A DNA stretch of 13,156 nt, taken from NCBI GenBank assembly GCA_964492595.1, contig CAZBKY010000020.1, forward strand, positions 1-13,156. The letters run 5' to 3'. This document shows positions 1 to 6,709 of this stretch, piece by piece. The first letter of the stretch is position 1. The number at the start of each line of letters is the position of its first letter. The notes under the pieces are model-generated. The model searched no databases and was not told the origin of the DNA. It was given only the letters and a program-made list of their open reading frames with translations. The DNA comes from CAYNFP01 sp964492595 (GTDB taxonomy: Bacteria > Bacillota_I > Bacilli_A > RF39 > UBA660). Position numbers and translations under genes: made by a program.

Positions 1-1105
1 CAGATATACCAACCTGTATTTTATCATCTTTAAATTTATATCCCAAAGAACCATTGTAGAACTTATTAATAACATCTTGTTTTGAAGCTACCATGGTAGA
101 ATATATAATCATTGGTACATCATATGGATTATTTCCTGTATCATCTTTTACTGCCTGAACGACTGTATCAATAAATCCTTGATATTCATTGGCAATTGTG
201 TAAGCATCAGATACAAGTAAGCTTTTAACACTTATTTTTTTAGCATCTTCGGCAGTTTCTTTATCAATATATCCATGTCTCACCATCAAATTTAAAACTT
301 GATTTCTTCTAGCTTCAGCATCATTGGTATTTAAGTAAGGATCATATGCCCCAGGAGCCTGAAATAAGCCGCCAATCAAAGCTGCCTCGGGAAGAGAAAT
401 ATCTTTAATATCTTTTCCAAAATATGTTTGAGCTGCTTGTGCAACTCCATAAGCACCACTTCCTAAAAATGGACTATTTGCGTATAGTTCTAAAATTTCC
501 TGTTTAGTGTATTTTTTTTCTATTTTAAATATAGCCATATAAATATCTGTGAATTTTCTTATAATGCCTGCGATACCGCTTGCTTCATTTGAAGTAAAAG
601 CATTTTTGGATATCTGCATTGTTAATGTAGAACCTCCTCCGGCAGAACTATTTCCCATTGCCTGGCCTAAAGCGGCTTTCATAAATCTGGGAAAGTCAAA
701 TCCATTGTGCTGAAAAAATCTTGCATCTTCAGTTGCAACAATTGCATCAACAAGAACTTCAGGAAGTTCATCGTATGATATCTTTTCTCTTTTTTCAGTA
801 CCTAGGGTAGCAATTAAGTTATTATTCGCATCATATATTAAAGTTGCTTCCTTTTCATAAAGTAAAGCTGCATCAAATTCAGGAGCACTTTTATAAATAT
901 AGTAGCAAAAACCAATAACTCCAACAAACATACAAATAGCAAAAAAAGTAATTGCTATTAATACCCAATAACCAATTCGAATACTTTTACTTTTGTTTTT
1001 ATCTTTTAATTTTTTTTCTTTTTCTGGTTTTTCTTTTTTCTTTTTTATAAATTTTAATTTTTTTATACTTTCTTTCTTAATTTTATTAAAATCAATTTTT
1101 TTCAT
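1..1105 (-). CDS. ponA: Class A penicillin-binding protein (PBP1-type transglycosylase/transpeptidase), N-terminal part
   Basis: Bifunctional peptidoglycan synthase. It polymerises lipid II through a GT51 glycosyltransferase domain and cross-links the strands through a transpeptidase domain outside the cell. The 368 visible residues hold a Lys-rich cytoplasmic tail (1-42), one membrane anchor (about 43-70) and the whole GT51 domain. Motif I is EDARFFQHNGFD with Glu127, motif II is GGSTLTMQ (158-164), and motif IV is KQEILELYAN followed by GSGAYGVAQAAQTYFGK. The motif III Glu (RKxxE) is replaced by Asp187 (RKFTD). The transpeptidase domain with its SxxK motif lies beyond the left edge. The ATG at 1105 follows a good AAAGGAG site (about 1111-1117), and the start lies inside the end of recU (14-nt overlap). 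recU next to a class A PBP (recU-ponA) is a conserved Bacillota arrangement, so co-transcription is expected. Identity as a class A PBP is near certain. The ponA symbol rests on the neighbour. Confidence 0.95.
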   Translation of the reverse strand, partial: MKKIDFNKIKKESIKKLKFIKKKKEKPEKEKKLKDKNKSKSIRIGYWVLIAITFFAICMFVGVIGFCYYIYKSAPEFDAALLYEKEATLIYDANNNLIATLGTEKREKISYDELPEVLVDAIVATEDARFFQHNGFDFPRFMKAALGQAMGNSSAGGGSTLTMQISKNAFTSNEASGIAGIIRKFTDIYMAIFKIEKKYTKQEILELYANSPFLGSGAYGVAQAAQTYFGKDIKDISLPEAALIGGLFQAPGAYDPYLNTNDAEARRNQVLNLMVRHGYIDKETAEDAKKISVKSLLVSDAYTIANEYQGFIDTVVQAVKDDTGNNPYDVPMIIYSTMVASKQDVINKFYNGSLGYKFKDDKIQVGIS

Positions 1106-1634
1106 AATCAGCTCCTTTAAAATACAATTTATCTACAATTTCTAAATAATCTAGTCTGGGTGCATATTTTTCTTGGATTTTATATGCATTATTTTTAACA
1201 AACTCAATTGGAATAGATTTACGAGTATTCAAATTATAAAATTCAATTAAAATCTCTCCTTTTAATAAATAAAATGCATCACACATATATATTATTAAAA
1301 ATACTATCCCACCATGAGCTATAACGTTTTTTATATGATTAATTTGGTGAATCTTTATATTAGCTAAAGGAAAACATGTTTTATTCTTACTCTCTTTCGC
1401 ATCAAATTCAATATATTTTCCCTTATATAAACCATTATAATCAAGTGTTGAAATATTCTCAAATACAGCTTTATTTATAACAGCTTTATTATTTGGATAA
1501 CTTACATTAAGAATTTTTATTGGAGTAGGCTTTTTAAAAATTAGAGCCTTATCATTTATGACATAGTAAGCATTACTTTCGTTAAGTAGATTTTCTAAAA
1601 ACATACCTCTATTTTTATAATTGTATACTTTCAC
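1092..1634 (-). CDS. recU: Holliday junction resolvase RecU
   Basis: Structure-specific endonuclease that cuts four-way junctions during recombinational repair and chromosome segregation in Bacillota. It is 180 residues long, slightly shorter than typical family members, mostly at the N-terminus. Family signatures are NRGMFLE (8-14), KKPTPIKI (34-41), STLDYNGLYKGKYIEFDAKE (62-81) and HQINHI (96-101). Spacing to the known active-site residues (Asp, then +13 and +15) gives Asp65, Asp78 and Lys80. The middle one is normally Glu (FEAK), so this is a conservative Glu-to-Asp change. Gln97 keeps the conserved HQ. The start is GTG at 1634. The internal ATG at residue 11 would remove the conserved NRG motif. 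Only a weak GGTGAT site precedes the GTG, and a TATAAT on this strand (1659-1654) could be the -10 of a short-leader promoter without an obvious -35. The 3' end overlaps the PBP gene by 14 nt. Confidence 0.93.
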   Translation of the reverse strand: MKVYNYKNRGMFLENLLNESNAYYVINDKALIFKKPTPIKILNVSYPNNKAVINKAVFENISTLDYNGLYKGKYIEFDAKESKNKTCFPLANIKIHQINHIKNVIAHGGIVFLIIYMCDAFYLLKGEILIEFYNLNTRKSIPIEFVKNNAYKIQEKYAPRLDYLEIVDKLYFKGADYEKN

Positions 1635-1712
1635 TTACTAATCACCATTAACAATTATACAATAAATTGATAAAAATATCTATTTTTAATCAAAATATAA
1701 TGTAAATATTGT

Positions 1713-1741
1713 TTGTATTCACACATAATATATGATAAAAT
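1713..1741 (+). promoter_or_regulatory. Promoter of the rpsB-tsf operon (extended -10)
   Basis: A -35 TTGTAT at 1713-1718, a 17-nt spacer and a -10 TAAAAT at 1736-1741, preceded by TG one base upstream (1733-1734), make a sigma-A type extended -10 promoter. Transcription would start near 1748, leaving a leader of about 107 nt before rpsB. Confidence 0.7.
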
Positions 1742-1776
1742 ACATTTGGCTTTAAGAAATATGCACACTTAACTGA

Positions 1777-1816
1777 TATATCTCTCTAGTGCTCTTAAAG
1801 AGGGTGAGCAGATATA
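1777..1816 (+). promoter_or_regulatory. Structured 5' leader of rpsB (candidate autoregulatory RNA)
   Basis: Between the promoter and rpsB, TATATCT (1777-1783) pairs perfectly with AGATATA (1810-1816). Two mutually exclusive inner pairings exist: GCTC 1791-1794 with GAGC 1806-1809, or CTCT 1792-1795 (or 1784-1787) with AGAG 1799-1802. The long leader and the competing helices suggest a ribosomal-protein-operon control element, perhaps bound by S2 itself. I do not recognise a named RNA family. The structure is seen in the sequence; the regulatory role is inference. Confidence 0.45.
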
Positions 1817-1854
1817 AAAGAGGTTAGTGGAAGAAAAACAAAGGAGGAATTTAT

Positions 1855-2910
1855 ATGGCAGTAATTGCTAAAAGTTATTTATTAGAAGCGGGGAGTCATT
1901 TTGGTTGTCAAACTAAAAGATGGAATCCTAAGATGAAAGAATATATTTTTTCATCAAGAGATGATATTTATATCATTGATTTAGAAAAAACTGTTGAATG
2001 TATCGAAGATGCTTATGCCGAACTTCTTAAAGCATGTTACGGCGGAGGTAAAATATTATTTGTAGGTACTAAAAAACAGGCACAGGAAGTTTGTAAGGAT
2101 GAAGCTACAAGAAGTGGCTCATATTACGTAAATACTAGATGGCTTGGAGGAACATTAACTAATTTTAAAACTATCAGAGATAGAGTTAAAAGATTAATTG
2201 AAATTGAAAACATGGAATCATCAGGTAAATTTGAACTTTTACCTAAAAAAGAAGTATCAAAAATTCAAAAGGAGTATGAAAAACTTAATAATTTACTTTG
2301 TGGTATTAGAGAAATGACATCTTTACCAAAGGCAATAGTTGTAGTGGATCCTAAAATGGAATACAATGCTGTAAGAGAGGCAAGAAAATTACATATTCCA
2401 GTATTTGGAATTATCGATACTGACAGAGACCCAGATGATGTTGATTATGTAATACCTGCGAATGATGATGCAGTAAGAAGTATCAAAGTTATATTAGGTG
2501 TTTTAAATAATGCAGTATGTGAAAGTGCTAATTTGGAAATTGATGATTATGTAAGCGAAGAAGAATATGCTAAAACTAAAAAAGCAAAATCATCTAAAGT
2601 TGAAGTTATTGAAAAAGAATTAGAAGACGAAGTAGAAGAAGTTAAGTCAAAACCAGTAAAAGAAAATACTGAAGATAAGATTGTTAAAGAAAAAAAGAAA
2701 GAAACAAAGGAAGTTATTTCTGAAGAAAAAGCAGTTAAATCAGAGAAAAAAGAAACTAAAAAAGAAGTAAAAAAGCCTGCTAAAAAAGAAACTGAAAAAT
2801 TAGATTTAAGTAAATTAACTTTAACAGAGTTAAAGAAATTTGCAAAGGAAAAATCTATAAAAGGTTATAGTTCAATGAAAAAGGATGAACTTTTAAAGGC
2901 TTTAAAATAG
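1855..2910 (+). CDS. rpsB: 30S ribosomal protein S2 with long C-terminal extension ending in a Rho_N/SAP-like module
   Basis: Ribosomal protein S2 of the small subunit, needed for S1 recruitment and translation initiation. Residues 1 to about 230 are a full S2: HFGCQTKRWNPKM (15-27), YIIDLEKT, GGKILFVGTKKQAQ, NTRWLGGTLTNF, LPKAIVVVDPK and IPANDDAVRSIK. It is 351 residues long, whereas S2 is usually about 240-260. The extra part is a Glu/Lys-rich, low-complexity, probably disordered linker (about 235-315), then LDLSKLTLTELKKFAKEKSI and GYSSMKKDELLKALK (316-351). This matches the pattern of the Rho N-terminal/SAP helical nucleic-acid-binding module. Within the core, Cys18 replaces the usual His of HFGHQ, and DTDRDP replaces DTNCDP. 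The ATG follows a strong AAAGGAGGA site (about 1840-1848). tsf follows 9 nt after the stop. Confidence 0.97.
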   Translation: MAVIAKSYLLEAGSHFGCQTKRWNPKMKEYIFSSRDDIYIIDLEKTVECIEDAYAELLKACYGGGKILFVGTKKQAQEVCKDEATRSGSYYVNTRWLGGTLTNFKTIRDRVKRLIEIENMESSGKFELLPKKEVSKIQKEYEKLNNLLCGIREMTSLPKAIVVVDPKMEYNAVREARKLHIPVFGIIDTDRDPDDVDYVIPANDDAVRSIKVILGVLNNAVCESANLEIDDYVSEEEYAKTKKAKSSKVEVIEKELEDEVEEVKSKPVKENTEDKIVKEKKKETKEVISEEKAVKSEKKETKKEVKKPAKKETEKLDLSKLTLTELKKFAKEKSIKGYSSMKKDELLKALK

Positions 2911-2919
2911 GAGATAATT

Positions 2920-3792
2920 ATGGATATAACTAGCAGTGATGTAAAAAAACTAAGAGAGTTTACTGGAGCAGGTATGATGGACTGTAAAAAAGCATTAGTT
3001 GAGTCTAATGGAGATATGGATAAGGCAATTGACTACTTAAGAGAAAAAGGTATATCTACCGCAGCTAAAAAAGCTGACAGAATTGCTTCAGAAGGACTTT
3101 CAAACATATATGTAGAAGGTAATAAAGCGGTAATTATAGAAGTGAATTCTGAGACAGACTTTGTTGCTGTAACTCAAGAATTTAAAGATCTTGTAAATAT
3201 TATTGGTAATTCCATTTTAAAAAGCGAAACAAACTCTATGGAAGAAGTATTGAATATAGAAGCTGGTGGGATAACTGTTAATGATTTAATAGTAAATGCC
3301 ACTGCTAAAATTGGAGAGAAAATTTCTTTAAGAAGATTTGAGGTTGTAAACAAGTCAGATGAAGAAGTTTTTGGAGCATATCTTCACATGGGAGGGAAAA
3401 TATCTTCATTAATAGTATTAAAAGGTGCTGATGAAGGTGTTGCCAAAGATATAGCAATGCAATCAGCAGCTATGAGACCTTTATATATATCAGAGCATGA
3501 TGTTCCGACAGACGAAATAGAGCATGAAAAATCAGTGCTTAGTGCACAGGCTTTAGAAGAAGGCAAAAAACCAGAATTTATTGATAAAATCATAGAAGGA
3601 AGATTAAATAAGTTTTTTGAAGAAATTTGCTTATTAAATCAGACTTTTGTAAAAGATTCAGATTTGAAAGTAAAAGATTATTTATCTAAGAATAATGCAG
3701 AAGTAATTAAAATGATTAAATATGAAGTGGGCGAAGGTATGGAAAAAAGAAATGGCAACTTTGCTGAAGAAGTAATGAATCAATTAAAATAA
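2920..3792 (+). CDS. tsf: Translation elongation factor Ts
   Basis: Guanine-nucleotide exchange factor that releases GDP from EF-Tu in the cytoplasm. It is 290 residues long, normal for the family. The N-terminal UBA-like domain begins DITSSDVKKLREFTGAGMMD and continues CKKALVESNGDMDKAIDYLR. The second signature NSETDFVAVTQEF sits near residues 76-88. The C-terminal dimerisation-type core includes HMGGKISSLIVLKG and AMQSAAMRPLYIS. It starts 9 nt after rpsB with a GGAGAT site, so it is the second gene of the usual rpsB-tsf operon. Its stop codon overlaps the 5' arm of a hairpin terminator. No anomalies were seen. Confidence 0.98.
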   Translation: MDITSSDVKKLREFTGAGMMDCKKALVESNGDMDKAIDYLREKGISTAAKKADRIASEGLSNIYVEGNKAVIIEVNSETDFVAVTQEFKDLVNIIGNSILKSETNSMEEVLNIEAGGITVNDLIVNATAKIGEKISLRRFEVVNKSDEEVFGAYLHMGGKISSLIVLKGADEGVAKDIAMQSAAMRPLYISEHDVPTDEIEHEKSVLSAQALEEGKKPEFIDKIIEGRLNKFFEEICLLNQTFVKDSDLKVKDYLSKNNAEVIKMIKYEVGEGMEKRNGNFAEEVMNQLK

Positions 3793-3814
3793 AGAACATT
3801 TAGTGTTCTTTTTT
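3791..3814 (+). terminator. Intrinsic terminator of rpsB-tsf
   Basis: AAAGAACA (3791-3798) pairs with TGTTCTTT (3804-3811) around a 5-nt loop, and T residues follow to 3814. The hairpin begins within the tsf stop codon. The next promoter's -35 starts 2 nt later. Confidence 0.85.
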
Positions 3815-3815
3815 A

Positions 3816-3845
3816 TTGACAAAATAAAAGAATTTATGTTAACAT
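3816..3845 (+). promoter_or_regulatory. Promoter of the small membrane-protein gene
   Basis: A consensus -35 TTGACA at 3816-3821, an 18-nt spacer and a -10 TAACAT at 3840-3845 preceded by TG at 3837-3838. A strong AAAGGAGAGG ribosome site (about 3856-3865) follows, ahead of ATG 3871. This is strong evidence that the region downstream is expressed despite its broken frame. Confidence 0.7.
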
Positions 3846-3870
3846 AATTCCCAATAAAGGAGAGGAATGT

Positions 3871-4145
3871 ATGCAAGAAAACAATGTACCGATATATATT
3901 AATAATTCCAAAAGAGATAGAAACCTTTCTATTGGAGTGAGCGCTTTATCACTTATTCTATCAACTTATTTTATACATAGCGCAATTTCAGAAGAAAATT
4001 TAAAGTTTTAAATTATTCTTTTTCTGTTTTAAGTTTGATATGTTCTTTAGGATATGTTTATTTATCATTTTGTGCAAATCAAATTCTAAAAAAAGAAGAA
4101 GAAGAAAAGAAAAACGAAAGTATAACAAAAACATTGCACCCATAA
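3871..4145 (+). pseudogene. Small two-helix membrane protein, split by a -1 frameshift (programmed or mutational)
   Basis: ATG 3871 has a good promoter and ribosome site. It opens a 46-residue frame (MQENNVPIYINNSKRDRNLS, then a hydrophobic segment SIGVSALSLILSTYFI) that stops at 4011. In the -1 frame, translation continues from 4002 to 4145 as a second membrane helix (NYSFSVLSLICSLGYVYLSF) and a charged tail (ILKKEEEEKKNES). The joined product would be 91 residues with two helices and both hydrophilic tails. This makes better sense than the basic, Arg-rich alternative in the third frame. The frames overlap only at 3981-4011. At 3996-4002 the zero-frame codons read A AAT TTA, a canonical X XXY YYZ slippery heptamer, 6 nt before the zero-frame stop. 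The shift may therefore be programmed, a real loss-of-function indel, or an assembly error in an A/T run. I do not recognise the family. Confidence 0.5.
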
Positions 4146-4164
4146 TAAAGAACAATATATTTAT

Positions 4165-4190
4165 AAAAGCAACAAAAATCGTTGCTTTTT
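4165..4190. terminator. Bidirectional intrinsic terminator between convergent genes
   Basis: AAAAGCAAC (4165-4173) pairs with GTTGCTTTT (4181-4189) across a 7-nt loop. The T-run at the 3' side serves the plus strand, and the complementary A-run at the 5' side gives a U-run on the minus strand. It lies between the small membrane gene (plus) and the unknown gene ending at 4204 (minus), and so can serve both. Confidence 0.8.
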
Positions 4191-4203
4191 ATATATTAAA
4201 ATA

Positions 4204-4620
4204 TTATTTACAAGTTATATTTAATTCTCTTTTCAATGTTTTTAAAGTTATATTTTTTTCTTCTTTAAAATATGGTTTTAAAGAAGTTTTATCTACAAAA
4301 AAATCTTCGATATGTTTAGGATGCGAAAAAACTGATTTAGATTGAGGAGCCTCTTCCATTAATATAGCTAAATAAGTAAGCCAGTTTATATCTTTTAATC
4401 TTACATAATGATTCCAAGCAACTTTAAATAAAACTTCATTTTCTGAATATGGTATAAAATCATAGGCATAGCCACAACAATTTGATGTATAAATATTATA
4501 GTTTTTTCTTATAAAATCATATTCTTCCTCAGAAACTAAAAGACCTTTACTAAAATCATAAAATTTTTTATGATAATTACATTTATTTATATTCCCAATG
4601 AATATTTTTTGCATTTTCAT
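4204..4620 (-). CDS. Hypothetical protein, 138 residues, unrecognised
   Basis: I do not recognise this protein. With the ATG at 4620 it has 138 residues, no signal peptide and no membrane helix, so it is probably cytoplasmic. It is rich in aromatic and charged residues (EEEYDFIRKNYNIY, VAWNHYVRLKDINWLTYL). It has one early Cys (CNYHKKFYDF) and a CC pair (TSNCCGYAYDF) but no clear metal-site spacing. The start was chosen because an AAGGAA site (about 4627-4633) precedes ATG 4620 at good spacing. A TTG at 4647 in the same frame lies upstream of the likely transcription start. It is a single-gene unit, convergent with the small membrane gene and sharing its terminator. Its function cannot be inferred from the neighbours. 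Confidence 0.7.
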   Translation of the reverse strand: MKMQKIFIGNINKCNYHKKFYDFSKGLLVSEEEYDFIRKNYNIYTSNCCGYAYDFIPYSENEVLFKVAWNHYVRLKDINWLTYLAILMEEAPQSKSVFSHPKHIEDFFVDKTSLKPYFKEEKNITLKTLKRELNITCK

Positions 4621-4648
4621 AATGTTTTCCTTTTTAACCGACTTCAAT

Positions 4649-4654
4649 ATGATA
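4649..4654 (-). promoter_or_regulatory. Extended -10 element upstream of the minus-strand hypothetical gene
   Basis: On the minus strand TGaTATCAT gives an extended -10 (hexamer 4654-4649) with no clear -35. Initiation would fall near 4642, about 22 nt before the ATG at 4620. This supports that ATG over the TTG at 4647. Confidence 0.4.
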
Positions 4655-4897
4655 TCAAATTTTCAGATAAAATAAAAGAAAAAAATTATTATATTTCAAC
4701 ATTATTAAGTTAAGAAATACCTTGATAAAAAGAACTAAAAGATTTTAGAAAATCATTGTAATGATATGTTATAAAGGATTCTAATTACTTATTTCTTGAA
4801 TAGTGAAATAGATTTTGTATTCAATTTCTTAAAAATGATTGAAATGATTATGCAAAGCTTAAAAACATTATAATTTATAGAAATTATTTTTTATTTT
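4655..4897. other. AT-rich intergenic stretch without recognisable gene
   Basis: Between the divergent promoters of the unknown minus-strand gene and argS lies very AT-rich sequence. I see no tRNA, no convincing ORF with a ribosome site, no T-box-like element and no repeat family in it. Confidence 0.5.
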
Positions 4898-4898
4898 C

Positions 4899-4927
4899 TT
4901 ATAAATTAATAAATTTTGTGATAGAAT
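4899..4927 (+). promoter_or_regulatory. Promoter of argS (extended -10)
   Basis: TGaTAGAAT at 4919-4927 is an extended -10 (hexamer 4922-4927). The -35 region 4899-4904 (TTATAA) is weak at 17-nt spacing. The start site would be near 4934, leaving a leader of only about 16 nt with the ribosome site GAAAGAGG. There is no room for a T-box riboswitch. Confidence 0.5.
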
Positions 4928-4949
4928 TATATTGAAAGAGGCGTTTTAA

Positions 4950-6626
4950 ATGATAGAAAGTATTGAAACTTTATTAAAAGAGATATTTGATAAATTAGGA
5001 TATGATAAAAAGTATGCTAAAGTCAGTTATTCGAAAATGCCAGATATAAGCGACTATCAAATTAACAGTGTTTTTAATTTGACTAAAGAAATTGGTGTTG
5101 CTCCTGAGGAAATTGCTACTAATATAATAGGCGAATTAAATGAATATCCAGAATACTTTGAACTCTTGGAATTTAATAAACCAGGATTTATAAATATTCG
5201 GGTAAGTGAAGATTTAATCAACAAATATTTAAATAATCCAGTTAAAATAACTAATTTAATAATACCTAAAACTTATTTTATTGATTATGGAGGACCTAAT
5301 ATAGCTAAACCTCTTCATGTAGGGCATTTAAGGCCTGCAATTATAGGAGAAAGTCTTAAAAGAATATTAATTTATACTGGAAATAATGTAATATCGGATG
5401 TTCATTTAGGAGATTATGGACTTCAGATAGGTCAGGTTATATATGGATTAAAAAAAGAGGATATTTCTTTAGATAATATTGATATTGAAACTTTATCAAG
5501 AATATATCCTGAAATATCTAAGTTATGTAAAGAAGATGAGAATGTATTAAATATTTGTCAAGTGATTACAGCCGATTTACAAAATGGAAATGAAGAATAT
5601 AGAGATTATTGGAAAAAAATATATGAAGTTTCATTAAATGATATTAAGAAAATATATGGATATCTTGGAGTATCATTTGATTTATGGCTGGGTGAAAGTG
5701 ATACTTATGAAGTAATTCCAAAACTAATGAAATATCTTGAAGGCAAGGGTATTATAAAAGAGGATGAAGGCGCCAAAATAATTGAAGTAAAAAAGGATAC
5801 TGATACAAAAGAAATACCTCCTTTAATAATTGAAAAAAGTAATGGAGCATATTTATATGCAACTACGGATATGGCCACCATTTATGATAGAATGGATAAA
5901 TATAATCCTGATTATATTTTATATGTGGTGGATGACAGGCAGAAAGTCCATTTTGAGCAAATATTTAGAGCATGTGAAAAATCTGATTTGAGCAAAAATG
6001 CAGTTTTAGAGCATAATTATTTCGGTACTATCAATGGTGTAGATGGAAAGCCTTTAAAAACAAGAAGTGGAGATCTATTAAAACTTGAAGATTTAATATT
6101 AGAAACAAGAAATAATTTTCTGAATATAAAAGATACTAATAAAGATATGAGTGAAAGTGATATAGAAAAAATTGTTAACTCAATTATTAAATATGCAGAT
6201 CTTCAAAATAACAGAGAAAAAAGCTATGTATTTGATATTAATAAATTTTCTGATACTGTGGGTAAAACAGGACCTTATATTTTATATACTGCAATTAGAA
6301 TAAGAAAAATATTGAATGATAATTATTATGATATAGAAAAAATAACTTTGAAATCTAAAAATATTGAAGAGAGAAACTTGAAGTTGAAATTATTGGGTGT
6401 AAATAATGCTGTTATAAAATCTATGAGGGAAAGAATGCCCCACTTTATAGCAGAATATATATATGAGTTATCTACTGAAATAAACACATTCTATCAAAAG
6501 AATAATATAAGTACAGAGACCGATATTAAAATTAAAAATAACTGGTTAAATCTACTAAAATTATCCTATGATACTTTGGAAGAAATGCTTAAACTTTTAG
6601 TAATAGAAATTCCTTCAAAAATGTAG
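4950..6626 (+). CDS. argS: Arginyl-tRNA synthetase
   Basis: Class I synthetase that charges tRNA-Arg with arginine using ATP. The 558 residues are normal for bacterial ArgRS. Residues 1 to about 90 form the Arg-tRNA synthetase N-terminal (additional) domain, ending in FNKPGFINIRVS. The Rossmann catalytic core holds the HIGH-type motif HVGH (123-126, in GGPNIAKPLHVGHLRPA) and the ArgRS-specific motif HLGDYGLQIGQVIYGL. The KMSKS region is degenerate (GKPLKTRSGD, about 366-375), as in many ArgRS enzymes. The C-terminal helical anticodon-binding (DALR) domain ends LLKLLVIEIPSKM, close to the family's usual C-terminus. It is a single-gene unit with its own promoter. I find no convincing terminator after the stop: only a 5-bp ATGA/TCAT-type hairpin with no T-run lies before the next promoter, so read-through into the 78-residue gene is possible. 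Confidence 0.98.
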   Translation: MIESIETLLKEIFDKLGYDKKYAKVSYSKMPDISDYQINSVFNLTKEIGVAPEEIATNIIGELNEYPEYFELLEFNKPGFINIRVSEDLINKYLNNPVKITNLIIPKTYFIDYGGPNIAKPLHVGHLRPAIIGESLKRILIYTGNNVISDVHLGDYGLQIGQVIYGLKKEDISLDNIDIETLSRIYPEISKLCKEDENVLNICQVITADLQNGNEEYRDYWKKIYEVSLNDIKKIYGYLGVSFDLWLGESDTYEVIPKLMKYLEGKGIIKEDEGAKIIEVKKDTDTKEIPPLIIEKSNGAYLYATTDMATIYDRMDKYNPDYILYVVDDRQKVHFEQIFRACEKSDLSKNAVLEHNYFGTINGVDGKPLKTRSGDLLKLEDLILETRNNFLNIKDTNKDMSESDIEKIVNSIIKYADLQNNREKSYVFDINKFSDTVGKTGPYILYTAIRIRKILNDNYYDIEKITLKSKNIEERNLKLKLLGVNNAVIKSMRERMPHFIAEYIYELSTEINTFYQKNNISTETDIKIKNNWLNLLKLSYDTLEEMLKLLVIEIPSKM

Positions 6627-6656
6627 GAAAAATAAAATAAAAAAAATGAGACTTCA

Positions 6657-6684
6657 TTGACTGTCAGTAATAAAATGATAATAT
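6657..6684 (+). promoter_or_regulatory. Promoter of the 78-residue gene
   Basis: TTGACT (6657-6662), a 16-nt spacer and -10 TAATAT (6679-6684), with TG at 6676-6677, form a near-consensus extended -10 promoter. The perfect ribosome site AAAGGAGG (6693-6700) follows. This is among the strongest promoter and ribosome-site combinations in the window. Confidence 0.7.
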
Positions 6685-6709
6685 ATAAAGCCAAAGGAGG
6701 ACTAAATAT

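Noticed and set aside
2600..2830. Repeat array or CRISPR-like structure in the Lys/Glu-rich part of rpsB
   Set aside because: The apparent repeats (GAAGAAA/AAAGAAG) are low-complexity codon runs of the charged linker, with no regular unit or spacers.
4040..4345. Plus-strand ORF of 101 residues across the terminator and into the convergent gene
   Set aside because: It has no ribosome site, reads an Arg/Lys-rich shadow of the small membrane gene's charged tail, runs through a strong terminator and is antisense to the better-supported minus-strand gene.
4621..4647. TTG at 4647 as the start of the minus-strand hypothetical gene
   Set aside because: It would lie upstream of the likely transcription start and has no ribosome site, whereas ATG 4620 has AAGGAA at good spacing.
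4928..4949. T-box riboswitch upstream of argS
   Set aside because: The leader after the extended -10 promoter is only about 16 nt, and no specifier-loop or antiterminator structure is visible further upstream.
6645..6660. Terminator after argS from the AATGA/TCATT hairpin
   Set aside because: The stem is only 5 bp with no T-run, and it overlaps the next promoter's -35.
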